From positions 1-64,000 of the forward strand of contig JAJTFH010000005.1 of the NCBI GenBank assembly GCA_021298395.1: DNA of 64,000 nucleotides, read 5' to 3'. The notes below the pieces were generated by a model that was given only the letters and a program-made list of their open reading frames with translations, was not told where the DNA came from and ran no database searches. Position numbers and translations under genes: made by a program. Shown in pieces: positions 10,258 to 19,165 of this stretch (its first letter is position 1; each line of letters begins with the position of its first letter). The DNA comes from Gemmatimonadota bacterium (GTDB lineage Bacteria; Gemmatimonadota; Gemmatimonadetes; Gemmatimonadales; Gemmatimonadaceae).

Positions 10258-11600
10258 ATCGGCCTCGGTGTGATCCCCTCGGCCTGACGCCAGGTCTCGA
10301 GATCACGTAACGCCCGCTCGGCGTAGCGCTCCCGCTTCACCGACTTGTCGCGCGGCGGGTCCACGAGCTCCTCCAGGAGCCCAAAGTTCGCATTCATCGG
10401 TTGGAAGTGCGCCGGGTCGGCCTCCCACAGGTAGCGGTAGAGCGCCCCGAGCATCGTGGTCGGCGGCGGCACCACCGGCTCGTGTCCGTGCAGCAGCCGA
10501 TCGAGATTGATCGCCGCGAGGAGTCCCGTCGCCGTGCTCTCGGTGTACCCCTCGACCCCGGTGAGCTGTCCCGCGAAGAGCGTGGTGGGCGCCTCACGCA
10601 GCGCGAGATGCGGCGCGAGATACCGGGGCGCATTGAGATACGAATTCCGATGGATGCTCCCAAACCGTAAGAACTCCGCACCAGCGAGCCCTGGGATCAT
10701 CCGGATCACGCGCTGCTGCTCCGGGATGCGCATCCGCGTCTGGAAGCCGACGAGGTTCCACATCCGCCCCGCGCGATCCTCGCGTCGGAGCTGGACCACC
10801 GCCCAGGGGCGCTTCCCTGTGCGCGGATCGCGAAGCCCGACCGGCTTCATCGGACCGAAGCGCAACGTGTCGCGGCCGCGGCGTGCCATCTCCTCGACGG
10901 GCATACACCCTTCGAAGTACGGCACCGCGTCGAACTCGTGCGCGGTGAACTGATCGGCGGCGGTCAACGCATCGATGAACGCCTCATACTCCGCCTTGTC
11001 CATCGGGCAGTTGAGGTAGGCGCCCCCTTCGTCGGCGGCCTCCGCCATCGTCTCCTTGTCCCACCGCGCGGCACGGAAGGCGATCGACTCGTCGATCGAC
11101 TCCACCGCGAGGATCGGGGCGATCGCGTCGTAGAACGCAAGCGCCTCCCCGCCCACCCGCGCGCGGATCGCCTCCGCCAGCGCATCACTCGTCAACGGCC
11201 CTGTCGCGACGATCCCTAGCGACGGCAGGGTGGTGACCTCCTCGGTGACCACCCGGATGCGCGGATGCGCACGCACCCGCGCATCCACGAAGGCGCTGAA
11301 CTGATCTCTGTCGACGGCCAAGGCCGAGCCCGCCGGCACGCGCGCCGCATCGGCTCCTTCGAGGATCAGACACCCGAGCACGCGCATCTCCGCCTTCAGC
11401 AATCCATGCGCATTGGTGACCTCGGTGCTCTTGAAGGTGTTGGAGCAGACGAGCTCGGCCAGACGATCGGTCTGATGCGCGGCGGTCCCGCGCACGGGAC
11501 GCATCTCGGCCAGTACCACCTGATGCCCACGCTCCGCCAACTGAAAGGCGGCCTCGCTCCCAGCGAGGCCGCCCCCGACCACCGTCACGCCGTCGGTCAT
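10254..11600 (-). CDS. trmFO: Folate-dependent tRNA (uracil-54-C5)-methyltransferase TrmFO
   Basis: Makes ribothymidine at tRNA position 54 using methylenetetrahydrofolate and FAD. The N-terminal GVTVVGGGLAGSEAAFQLAE is the FAD-binding Rossmann motif. AELVCSNTFKS and YFEGCMPVEEMA carry the two conserved active-site cysteines. RFGPMKPVGL, VGFQTRM, HRNSYLNAP and TGVEGYTESTATG are strong family markers. The 448-residue length is normal. ATG 11600 is chosen because the Rossmann motif begins within a few residues; it lies 4 bases after the topA stop, and its own stop overlaps the xerC GTG. Confidence 0.94.
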   Translation of the reverse strand: MTDGVTVVGGGLAGSEAAFQLAERGHQVVLAEMRPVRGTAAHQTDRLAELVCSNTFKSTEVTNAHGLLKAEMRVLGCLILEGADAARVPAGSALAVDRDQFSAFVDARVRAHPRIRVVTEEVTTLPSLGIVATGPLTSDALAEAIRARVGGEALAFYDAIAPILAVESIDESIAFRAARWDKETMAEAADEGGAYLNCPMDKAEYEAFIDALTAADQFTAHEFDAVPYFEGCMPVEEMARRGRDTLRFGPMKPVGLRDPRTGKRPWAVVQLRREDRAGRMWNLVGFQTRMRIPEQQRVIRMIPGLAGAEFLRFGSIHRNSYLNAPRYLAPHLALREAPTTLFAGQLTGVEGYTESTATGLLAAINLDRLLHGHEPVVPPPTTMLGALYRYLWEADPAHFQPMNANFGLLEELVDPPRDKSVKRERYAERALRDLETWRQAEGITPRPM

Positions 11601-11604
11601 CCCG

Positions 11605-14034
11605 TCACCCCGCCGCCGCCACCTCGACCGCGGCGTCGGTCTCCGGCACCTCCCACTCATTCTGGCAGTCGGCGTTGAGACACTTCCGATAGGCCCCACG
11701 CGTCTTGTTGCTCTTGGCCTCCGCACCGACCTTCCCGCACTCTGGGCAGGTATCCGGCACCGGCTTATCCCAGCAGACGAAGTCGCAGTTGGGGTAGTTC
11801 TCGCAGCCGTAGAAGGTCTTCCCACGCTTCTTCGACTTCCGCGCCGCGATGTCCCCGCCATCCTTGGGGCACTTCACCCCGGTCGGCATCGACTTCGTCC
11901 CCTTGCACTTCGGGAACCGCGTGCACCCGAGGAACTCCCCACTCCGCGACCTGCGCACGATCATCGGACGCTCACTGCACTCCGGGCAGGCCACGTCCAC
12001 ATAGCGCTTCTCCTTCTGCTCGTTCTTGAGCGGGCGCGTGAAGGTGCAGCTCTTGGGGTGATGCTCGCAAGCGATGAAGGGCCCGAAGAACCCGCCCTTC
12101 GGGATCAGGCGCCCCCCGCAGGTCGGACAGCGCTCCTGTTCGAGCGCCCCGAGGTCGTGTGCCTCACGGATCAACGCCTCCGTATCGACCGAGCCGAGCG
12201 AGGTCTCGAAGGGGCTCCAGAACGCCTCCAACACCTTCTCCCACGACAGGGTGCCTTCCTCGACCTTGTCGAGCTCGTGCTCCATCTCGGCGGTGAAGCC
12301 GACGTCGAACTCGCGCGGGAACTGCCGCACCATCACCTTCTCCACCGACTCGCCGAGCGGCGTGGGGAAGAAGCGGCGCTGCTCGAGGTCGGCGTAGTGC
12401 CGCTCGGTGAGCGTCGAGATGATCGAGGCGTAGGTCGACGGGCGTCCGATCCCCCGCTTCTCGAGCTCCTTCACGAGCGAGGCTTCGGAGTAGCGCGGCG
12501 GCGGCTCGGTGAAGTGCTGGGTCGGGTCGACCGACGTCACCGGGACCTTCGCCTTCGCCGGGATCGGCGGGAGGGGCTGCGCATCCTCGAGCGCCGTGTG
12601 GTCCCCCTCCTCGTGCGCCTCCTTGTAGAGGGCCAGGAAGCCGGGGAACTTCACGACCGAGCCGGTAGCGCGGAAGAGATAGCGCCCGAGGTCGAAGTCG
12701 ATGGTCGTCGTATCGAACATCGCCGGCGCCATCTGTGACGCCATGAAGCGCTGCCAGACGAGCGTATAGAGCTTGAGCTGCTCGGGGGTCAGATAGCGGG
12801 CGACCGACTCCGGGGTCCGCGCCGGATCGGTCGGACGGATCCCCTCGTGCGCGCCCTGCGTCGCCTCGTCCTTGGCCTCGGTGTAGAGCTGCGGGCCCTC
12901 GGCGAGATACGAGGCCTCGAACTGCGAACCGAGGTACGCCCGCGCCGCGGCCGCCGCCGATTCGGCGACGCGCACATGGTCGGTACGCATGTAGGTGATG
13001 AGACCGACCGCGCCCTCCGCCGTCGAGAGCTGGACGCCCTCGTACAGATTCTGCGCGAGACGCATGGTCCGCTTGGAGCCGAAGCCGAGCTTCTTCGCCG
13101 CCTCCTGCTGGAGGGTGCTCGTCTTGAACGGCGCCTCAGGGCGCTTCCGACGCTCACGCTGCTTGAGGTCGGTGACGTCGAAGCTCTTCCGCTGCGCTAG
13201 CTCGGCGACGATCGCCTGCGCCGCGTCTGCGCTCCCGATCTCCGGCTTGGCCCCGTCGATGTGATGCAGCTTGGCGGCGAAGGTCTGGCCCTGGTACGCG
13301 AGCTGCGCGGTGATCTTCCAGTACTCGCGCGGGATGAAGGCGCGGATCTCACGCTCACGCTCCACGAGGAGGCGGAGGGCGACGGTCTGCACGCGGCCGG
13401 CGGAGAGCCCCTTCTTCACCGTCTTCCAGAGGAGCGGGCTCGCCTTGTAGCCGACGAGGCGGTCGAGGACGCGTCGCGCCTGCTGCGCATCGACCTTCTT
13501 CTGGTCGATCGCACGGGCCTTCTGCAGCGCCTCGCGGACCGCGTCCTTGGTGATCTCGAAGAAGAGGGCACGCTTGATCGGCGGGGCCTGTCGCCCCGCG
13601 ATCTGCTGCTCGACATGCCAGGCGATCGCCTCTCCCTCGCGATCGGGGTCGGTCGCGATGAAGACCTCCTTGGCGGTCTTCGCCGCGCTCTTCAGTTCGG
13701 CGACCGTCTTCTCCTTCCCGGGGATCGTCACGTACTGCGGGGTGAACCCGTGCTCGATGTCGATCCCGATGTGCTTGACCGGGAGGTCCCGGATATGGCC
13801 CACGGTCGCCTTCACGGCGTACCCGGAGCCGAGGTACTTCCCGATGGTCTTGGCCTTGGCGGGGGACTCGACGATCACCAGTGACTTGCCCGCCGCGGCC
13901 CGGGCCGCCTCCTCGTCGTGCGGGAGTTCGGGCTCGGCCACGACGCGCTTGGCCCGCTTGGCGACGGTCTTGGTCGCCGACTTCGCCGCCTTCTTCACGG
14001 ACTTCTTCACGGTCTTCTTCTTGGTGGTCGCCAT
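11605..14034 (-). CDS. topA: DNA topoisomerase I with a lysine-rich N-terminal tail
   Basis: Type IA topoisomerase that relaxes negative supercoils. The TOPRIM domain starts at SLVIVESPAKAKTIGKYLG (catalytic Glu56), followed by ATDPDREGEAIAWH. The active-site tyrosine is Tyr348 in GLITYMRTD. The C-terminus holds four Cys4-type zinc ribbons, opening CPTCGG, CPECSE, CPKDGG and CPECGK. At 809 residues it is close to other zinc-ribbon TopA proteins. Residues about 5-31 are a Lys/Ala-rich, histone-H1-like tail absent from E. coli TopA; it may add non-specific DNA binding. A good promoter (14045-14073) overlaps the end of aroK, so topA can be transcribed independently within the long operon. Confidence 0.95.
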   Translation of the reverse strand: MATTKKKTVKKSVKKAAKSATKTVAKRAKRVVAEPELPHDEEAARAAAGKSLVIVESPAKAKTIGKYLGSGYAVKATVGHIRDLPVKHIGIDIEHGFTPQYVTIPGKEKTVAELKSAAKTAKEVFIATDPDREGEAIAWHVEQQIAGRQAPPIKRALFFEITKDAVREALQKARAIDQKKVDAQQARRVLDRLVGYKASPLLWKTVKKGLSAGRVQTVALRLLVEREREIRAFIPREYWKITAQLAYQGQTFAAKLHHIDGAKPEIGSADAAQAIVAELAQRKSFDVTDLKQRERRKRPEAPFKTSTLQQEAAKKLGFGSKRTMRLAQNLYEGVQLSTAEGAVGLITYMRTDHVRVAESAAAAARAYLGSQFEASYLAEGPQLYTEAKDEATQGAHEGIRPTDPARTPESVARYLTPEQLKLYTLVWQRFMASQMAPAMFDTTTIDFDLGRYLFRATGSVVKFPGFLALYKEAHEEGDHTALEDAQPLPPIPAKAKVPVTSVDPTQHFTEPPPRYSEASLVKELEKRGIGRPSTYASIISTLTERHYADLEQRRFFPTPLGESVEKVMVRQFPREFDVGFTAEMEHELDKVEEGTLSWEKVLEAFWSPFETSLGSVDTEALIREAHDLGALEQERCPTCGGRLIPKGGFFGPFIACEHHPKSCTFTRPLKNEQKEKRYVDVACPECSERPMIVRRSRSGEFLGCTRFPKCKGTKSMPTGVKCPKDGGDIAARKSKKRGKTFYGCENYPNCDFVCWDKPVPDTCPECGKVGAEAKSNKTRGAYRKCLNADCQNEWEVPETDAAVEVAAAG

Positions 14035-14044
14035 AAGGTGGGCT

Positions 14045-14073
14045 ATCCTAGTCCGGTCGCTGTCCCAATGCAA
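14045..14073 (-). promoter_or_regulatory. Sigma70-type promoter of topA
   Basis: On the minus strand TTGCAT is separated by exactly 17 bases from TAGGAT, which ends 10 bases before the topA ATG. The predicted leader is only 3-4 bases. The -10 box overlaps the aroK stop codon. Confidence 0.55.
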
Positions 14074-14623
14074 GCGCAACTATAAGAGTGGCCACGTCGT
14101 CCGCCCCCATCGAATCGGTGCTAACCACATGATTTGATTGCAGATAGAGGGCTTCACGACGCCGCAGGAGATTCCGGACCGATTCCACCGGATCCAGACC
14201 CCGCAGCAGGGGCCGGTCGGCGACGGTCGCCCCCATCCGATGCACCGCGACCTCCGGCGAGACGGCAAGGTAGATGGCCCGCCACGACACCCCGAATCGG
14301 GCCCGATGGTCCGGGTCCTCGACCCATCCCCCGCCCGGTACCAGGACCACCGGAGGGCCATCGGCGGGGGCCATCTCGGCGGTCAGCCGCCGCTCCCAGG
14401 CGCGGAACGCCCCCTCCCCCGCCTCCGCGAAGAGCTCGGCGATGGTGCACCCTGCGGCCCGCTCGATCGTGCGGTCGAAGTCGATGCACGGCCAGCCGAG
14501 TCGCTCGGCGACCAACGCCCCGACGGTGCTCTTCCCCGCACCGGGCAACCCCACCAGGACGATCGATCGTGGCGCGCCGGGCGAGGCGCCCGCGCGGGAA
14601 TCAGCCCCGGCGTTCGTCGACAC
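14048..14623 (-). CDS. aroK: Shikimate kinase
   Basis: Phosphorylates shikimate with ATP (fifth step of the shikimate pathway). Walker A is GLPGAGKS (residues 25-32), DFDRTIERAAGCTI carries the Mg/shikimate-binding aspartates, VLVPGGGWV is the GGG shikimate loop and RPLLRG the lid-region arginine. The start is uncertain: GTG 14623 gives 191 residues and overlaps the end of aroC by 23 bases; an upstream ATG would add 17 residues lying wholly inside aroC and is less likely. Linkage pilQ-aroC-aroK recalls the pilQ-aroK-aroB arrangement of gammaproteobacteria. Confidence 0.9.
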   Translation of the reverse strand: MSTNAGADSRAGASPGAPRSIVLVGLPGAGKSTVGALVAERLGWPCIDFDRTIERAAGCTIAELFAEAGEGAFRAWERRLTAEMAPADGPPVVLVPGGGWVEDPDHRARFGVSWRAIYLAVSPEVAVHRMGATVADRPLLRGLDPVESVRNLLRRREALYLQSNHVVSTDSMGADDVATLIVALALGQRPD

Positions 14624-15800
14624 GCGCGAGATAGGCGGCGAGGTTCCGCTGCAGTTCGCCGAGCGAATCCCCACCGAACTTCTCGAGGAGCGCGTCCGCG
14701 AGGACGAGTGCGGTCATCGCCTCGGCGATCACCCCCATCGCGGGCACCGCGGTCACATCGCTCCGCTCGACGGAGGCCTCGGCGGGGGCCCCGGTCGCCG
14801 TGTCGACCGTCGCGAGTGGGCGCATCAAGGTGGAGATCGGCTTCATCGCCACGCGAAGGACGAGCGGTTCACCCGTCGTCATCCCCCCTTCGAGCCCCCC
14901 GGCATGATTGGTCTCGCGTCGCACATGCCCGCGGCGGGTCACGCCGGCGTCGGGGACGATCGCGTCGTGCACCGCGGAGCCGCGTCGACGGGCCGCGTCG
15001 AAGCCAAGACCCATCTCGACTCCCTTCACCGCCGGGATCGAGCAGAGCGCCTGCGCGAGGCGCCCATCGAGCTTGCGGTCCCAGGCGACGTGTGAGCCTA
15101 ATCCGATCGGGAGGCCGGTCACGACCACCTCACAGATCCCACCGAGGGTGTCACCGGCGGCCTTCGCCTCGTCAATCGCCGCGAGCATCCGCGCCTCGGC
15201 GTCACGATCCAGGCAACGCACCGGCGAGGCATCGGCCGCCGCATTGAGATCGGCGGGCCACGCCATCGGCGACGCCGCATCGACCCCGCCCAGATGGACG
15301 AGATGGCTGCCGATGGTGATCTCACAGGCGTCGAGGAGCCGCCGAGCGACGGCGCCCGCCGCGACGCGTGCGACCGTCTCGCGAGCCGAGGCGCGCTCCA
15401 GGATGTCGCGCGCATCGGTGCGATCGTACTTGAGGAGCCCGGTGAGATCGGCGTGTCCCGGGCGGACGCGGGTCACCTGGCGGGCGCGACCTCGCTCGGT
15501 GGCATCCTCCGGGCGCGGCGCGGGATCCATGATCGCCGACCAGTTCGCCCAGTCCTTGTTGCGTATGAGGATCGCGATGGGTGAGCCCAGCGTCTCCCCG
15601 GCGCGCACGCCCGAGAGGAACTCGCCGCGGTCCTGCTCGATCTGCATGCGACGCCCACGGCCATACCCCTGCTGGCGGCGCGCAAGGTCGCGATCGAGGT
15701 GATCCACCTGAAGCGGCAGCCCCGCCGGCACGCCCTCGACGAGGGCGAGCCCGGCCGGGCCATGGGATTCACCGGCGGTGCGGAAGGTGAGCCGCGTCAT
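14601..15800 (-). CDS. aroC: Chorismate synthase
   Basis: Converts 5-enolpyruvylshikimate-3-phosphate to chorismate with reduced FMN, the last step of the shikimate pathway. Hallmarks are GESHGPAG near the N-terminus, GYGRGRRMQIEQD, GSPIAILIRNKD, RPGHADLTGLLKY, DARDILERASARETVARV and NHAGGLEGGMTTGEP. The C-terminal RSDVTAVPAMGVIAEAM is also typical. The 399-residue length is normal for bacterial AroC. ATG 15800 lies 22 bases after pilQ. The next gene, aroK, overlaps its end, so two shikimate enzymes are translationally linked behind the pilus secretin operon. Confidence 0.95.
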   Translation of the reverse strand: MTRLTFRTAGESHGPAGLALVEGVPAGLPLQVDHLDRDLARRQQGYGRGRRMQIEQDRGEFLSGVRAGETLGSPIAILIRNKDWANWSAIMDPAPRPEDATERGRARQVTRVRPGHADLTGLLKYDRTDARDILERASARETVARVAAGAVARRLLDACEITIGSHLVHLGGVDAASPMAWPADLNAAADASPVRCLDRDAEARMLAAIDEAKAAGDTLGGICEVVVTGLPIGLGSHVAWDRKLDGRLAQALCSIPAVKGVEMGLGFDAARRRGSAVHDAIVPDAGVTRRGHVRRETNHAGGLEGGMTTGEPLVLRVAMKPISTLMRPLATVDTATGAPAEASVERSDVTAVPAMGVIAEAMTALVLADALLEKFGGDSLGELQRNLAAYLARVDERRG

Positions 15801-15822
15801 CGGACGATGCGCTGCACCAGGC

Positions 15823-17391
15823 TCACGGTCTGTCGGGCGTCCCGCGGATGACCTCGCCCTCATCGACGATGTGCGGGGTCACGAGGATGAGGAGATCCTG
15901 CTTCCGCTCCTCGAGGCGTTCCTGTCGGAAGGCGCGCCCGATCCATGGGAGGTTCATGAGGATCGGGATCCCGGATTTGACCGTGGAGACCTGAGTCTGC
16001 GTGAGGCCGGCGATCACCACCGTCTCACCATCGGCGACCAGGACCTCGTTCGTCGCGGTCCGCTCGCTGATGCTCGGGCCGGCCGCCGTCGTCCCGAGCA
16101 ACGATTGCTGCCCTGCGGAGATCTCCAGATTCACCTGGCGGTTCGCCGTGACATGAGGAGTGACATCGAGGGTGATCCCAACCCGCTGGCGGAAGATCTG
16201 TGGTGCGACCGCCTGCAGCTGACCAGGGACGATCGGTGGGGTGAGGAGAAAGGCGATCTCGGAGCCGGCGAAGAGCGTCGCCGTCCGGTTGTCGATCGTC
16301 GTGGTGCTCGGCTCGGCCTGCACATCGGAGAGCTGCTCGGAGCTCAAGGCATCGAGGAACGATGTGAGATTATACCCGCGGAGCACCGTATTGAAGATGA
16401 GTGAGAGCGCGGAGCTCTGCTGGAACAACCGATTCGCGTTGGCGACCCCCGAGAAGGCGTCACCCGCCAGATTGATGCGAAAACTCCCCTGGACGGGGGT
16501 CTGTCCCCCGGGAAGGAGACGCGGCACGAGCCCCTGCTGGAACGTCGCGGGGGTCCCCACATCGTAGCTCACGCCAAGCTCCTGCGTGGCGGTGCGATCG
16601 ACGGAGATGATCTTCGCGCGGATCGCGACCTGCGGCGTGCGCCGATCGAGATCCCTCACGTACCGCACGATGTCCGAGAGACGCGAGGCTGTCTCGGTGA
16701 TGATGATCGTGTTGGTCTTCACGTCCGTCGCGACGGTCCCGCGTCCGCAGGATGTCGGGGAGGTCAGGGTGGGCGGCGCCGTCTGCGCCCCGGTGGGTGG
16801 GGCGCTCGAGGCACCCATGCCACCCGATGGTGCGCTGGCGCACGCCGCGATCAACTGCTTGATCGTCTCGGCCAGTTCCGCGACCTTGGCATAGTTCACC
16901 GGAATGACCTGTGAGACCAAGGGCTCGACCGAGGTCCGATCCGCGATGTTCTTGTAGCTATCGATCGTGATGATCCCCGTGGAATCCTCGACCGCCGAGA
17001 ACCCGTTCGCCTGCAGGATCTTCCCGAGGGCGATATCCCAGGGCTGATTGGCGATCTCCGCGGTGATGGCCCCGGTGACCTGAGGCCCGAAGACGAAGGT
17101 CCGGCCTGAATGCTCGGCAAAGACCGCGATGACCTCGTTGATCGGGGTCGCGACGAAGGCGACGCTGATGCGCGAACGCGGCGGCTGTGCCATCGAGGCT
17201 CGCTCCGCGCTGTGGGTGGGGGCAGCCACCGGGACCTCCCCCTCGACCGCGATCAGCACGTCGGCGCGAGCCGTCCCCGGTATGTTGCGGACGGCCGCCT
17301 CTCTGGCGGGCACATCGCCCGCGGCGATCGCGGGCCTCCCCCACCCCATCAGGACCGCCACCAGCGCGACCCGTGCCCCTCTGCGCGTCAT
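15823..17391 (-). CDS. pilQ: Type IV pilus secretin PilQ
   Basis: Outer-membrane secretin through which the pilus passes. Residues 1-23 are a signal peptide (VALVAVLMGWGRPAIA). Residues about 70-160 form the secretin/TonB short N-terminal domain (ISVAFVATPINEVIAVFAEH), then an N1-like domain split by a Gly/Ala/Pro/Ser-rich linker (about 190-220). KTNTIIITETASRLSDI and the long C-terminal region with TATNEVLVADGETVVIAGL, LPWIGRAFRQ and LLILVTPHIV are the secretin core. No N-terminal AMIN domains are visible, so it is shorter (522 residues) than proteobacterial PilQ. It overlaps pilP by 4 bases. Confidence 0.9.
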   Translation of the reverse strand: MTRRGARVALVAVLMGWGRPAIAAGDVPAREAAVRNIPGTARADVLIAVEGEVPVAAPTHSAERASMAQPPRSRISVAFVATPINEVIAVFAEHSGRTFVFGPQVTGAITAEIANQPWDIALGKILQANGFSAVEDSTGIITIDSYKNIADRTSVEPLVSQVIPVNYAKVAELAETIKQLIAACASAPSGGMGASSAPPTGAQTAPPTLTSPTSCGRGTVATDVKTNTIIITETASRLSDIVRYVRDLDRRTPQVAIRAKIISVDRTATQELGVSYDVGTPATFQQGLVPRLLPGGQTPVQGSFRINLAGDAFSGVANANRLFQQSSALSLIFNTVLRGYNLTSFLDALSSEQLSDVQAEPSTTTIDNRTATLFAGSEIAFLLTPPIVPGQLQAVAPQIFRQRVGITLDVTPHVTANRQVNLEISAGQQSLLGTTAAGPSISERTATNEVLVADGETVVIAGLTQTQVSTVKSGIPILMNLPWIGRAFRQERLEERKQDLLILVTPHIVDEGEVIRGTPDRP

Positions 17392-17876
17392 GGCGTCTTC
17401 TCCTTGCGAGGATCCTTGAGCATCAATATCTCCTGTCGCGTGTTACCGAACTCATCGATCGCCACCACGACCTCTTTGGCACGGATCGCCGTGACCCGAA
17501 TGCGTCCAAAGACCGAGCCCACCTTGGCCCGATAGAGCTGGTTCGTCGAAACATCCTTCATCATCGCCACCGACTGGCTCCCCGTCGGATCTACGAGGAT
17601 CCCCGTGACCCGGAGGTCGGCAAAGAGGGGACGGACCTCTCCGCTGGCGATCAGCGAGGCGAAGGGATCACGACGCCCCCGACGCTCGTAGGAGAATTCC
17701 TCACGGAGCAAGGTGACGCGCCCCGTCGAATCGGTGGCGATCATCGCGTTCGCCGCCTTGGCCCGCGGGGCAGCCGTAGGCGCCGTCCTCGGCACACCAC
17801 CCTGGGCCGACGCTGGCCGAATCGGCCCGACGAAGACCAGGCCGCCTACCAGAAGCAGCCAGACCCGGGTGATCAT
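17388..17876 (-). CDS. pilP: Type IV pilus inner-membrane lipoprotein-like PilP
   Basis: Links the PilN/PilO ring to the secretin. A signal peptide covers residues 1-24 (VWLLLVGGLVFVGPIRPASA), but no lipobox cysteine is visible, so it may be a soluble periplasmic or anchored form rather than a lipoprotein. The family hallmark Y-x-x-x-x-R-R-D-P-F appears as YERRGRRDPF, followed by a compact beta domain (VTGILVDPTGSQSVAMMKD, AKVGSVFGRIRVTAI). Function is assigned from this motif plus position: it overlaps pilO upstream and pilQ downstream by 4 bases each. Confidence 0.8.
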   Translation of the reverse strand: MITRVWLLLVGGLVFVGPIRPASAQGGVPRTAPTAAPRAKAANAMIATDSTGRVTLLREEFSYERRGRRDPFASLIASGEVRPLFADLRVTGILVDPTGSQSVAMMKDVSTNQLYRAKVGSVFGRIRVTAIRAKEVVVAIDEFGNTRQEILMLKDPRKEKTP

Positions 17877-18463
17877 GGCGCCACCCCCGTGCGGACGACA
17901 TAGGTCTGCACATCGAATGTCGCCGATAGCATCTGTTCTCCCATCACCGCCTCACGCCGACCCGGCGTCGTCACCGGGGACAACGTCACATTGACCGGGA
18001 CGATGATCCGCCGTAGCGAGGCGATCGAGGCCAAGACCTCGCCGATCTCATGATAGGTCCCGCGCAACGAGAGCCGGAACCCGAAGGTATCGAAGGTGGT
18101 CCCCGTCACGGCCTGGCTCGGGGAGAAGTCCCCGAGCTCGAGGTTGTTCCGACGCGCCGCCGCCAGGATCTGATCGAGGAGTGCCGGCACTTCGTTCCCC
18201 GAGGGGATCAGCGACCGCATGAGCCGGAGGTTCTCGTTCAGCTCCGCCTGTTGCCGGTCGAGGGAATCGACCGACCCACGCGCCAAGACGGCCTTCGCCC
18301 GCTGATTGCTCGCCTCGAGCCTCTCGACGTGCGCCGCCACCTCCACCAGCGAGGCCGCCTGCGGTTGATGGAGGAAGTACCAGTACGCGAAGACCCCGGC
18401 GAAGGCCAGGAGGCTCACCAAGAACATGGCCTGATCCCGCTGACTCGTCGGTCGACCGATCAT
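17873..18463 (-). CDS. pilO: Type IV pilus alignment protein PilO
   Basis: Inner-membrane protein that pairs with PilN. One transmembrane helix lies at residues about 12-30 (MFLVSLLAFAGVFAYWYFL), followed by a coiled coil (about 38-85) and a ferredoxin-like domain ending in the strand FDVQTYVV. LIPSGNEVPALLDQILAAAR is the typical PilO entry to the globular domain. The length of 196 residues is normal. The ATGA overlap with pilN and the 4-base overlap with pilP place it in the alignment-complex operon. Confidence 0.85.
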   Translation of the reverse strand: MIGRPTSQRDQAMFLVSLLAFAGVFAYWYFLHQPQAASLVEVAAHVERLEASNQRAKAVLARGSVDSLDRQQAELNENLRLMRSLIPSGNEVPALLDQILAAARRNNLELGDFSPSQAVTGTTFDTFGFRLSLRGTYHEIGEVLASIASLRRIIVPVNVTLSPVTTPGRREAVMGEQMLSATFDVQTYVVRTGVAP

Positions 18464-19161
18464 CGATCAGGCCCAGGCACGGTGAGGGGGACGGTCCGTA
18501 GCAGCGCCGGATCGGGCCGCTCATATACCAGATCAAGCGTGAACTCATTGACCGCCTTTCCCTCCACCTCCGTCGCGGTTGAGGTCGCGAGATTCACGTC
18601 GGCGATGAAGGGCGAGGCCTCCAGTTGCTTCATGAAGATCGTGAGCGCCTGGATATCGATCGTCACCCCGATCACCCGCACCGCGAGTGGCGGCAGCGAG
18701 TCGGCGGCGATCTGATCCACCGAGGCCGTCGTGACGGCTGACGATTGTGCGACCGACCGCAGCCAGGTGTACATCGGGAGGGATCGCGCGATCTCATCGA
18801 GCAGATGCGGCCAGATGAAGCGACGGCGGTCGAGCACCGAGATCGTCCCCATCTGCGCGAGCACAGAGTCCCGCTGGGCCTCGGCCGTGCGCAGCCGTGT
18901 GATCACAGCGCGGAATCGGATGCTGTCCTGGGTCGCCCGCGTCTCCTGCGCCAGGAGGTCCGTCGCCATCCGTCGCTGGAGGTTCCACATCGTGCCGCCG
19001 ATCGCACCCGCGAGCATGACGCTACCGAGCGCGATGGTCAGCCAGGGATCCGTGAATCGGCCCCCGAACCCCGCGACGAGCGCGCCAAGGTCGATGCGCC
19101 GACGCGCTGCCTTGGGTTTCGCCGTGGTCCCCGGGAGGAGATTGATCTCGATCATCGCCAT
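18460..19161 (-). CDS. pilN: Type IV pilus alignment protein PilN
   Basis: Begins with the PilN signature IEINLLPG, which binds PilM in the cytoplasm. A transmembrane segment (about 45-65, LTIALGSVMLAGAIGGTMWN) is followed by a coiled coil and a ferredoxin-like domain (VRVIGVTIDIQALTIFMKQL). Two starts are possible, ATG 19161 or ATG 19155; a GGGGTGAT stretch on the minus strand lies at a usable distance from both. It starts 4 bases after pilM and its stop overlaps pilO as ATGA. Confidence 0.87.
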   Translation of the reverse strand: MAMIEINLLPGTTAKPKAARRRIDLGALVAGFGGRFTDPWLTIALGSVMLAGAIGGTMWNLQRRMATDLLAQETRATQDSIRFRAVITRLRTAEAQRDSVLAQMGTISVLDRRRFIWPHLLDEIARSLPMYTWLRSVAQSSAVTTASVDQIAADSLPPLAVRVIGVTIDIQALTIFMKQLEASPFIADVNLATSTATEVEGKAVNEFTLDLVYERPDPALLRTVPLTVPGPDR

Positions 19162-19165
19162 GCGA

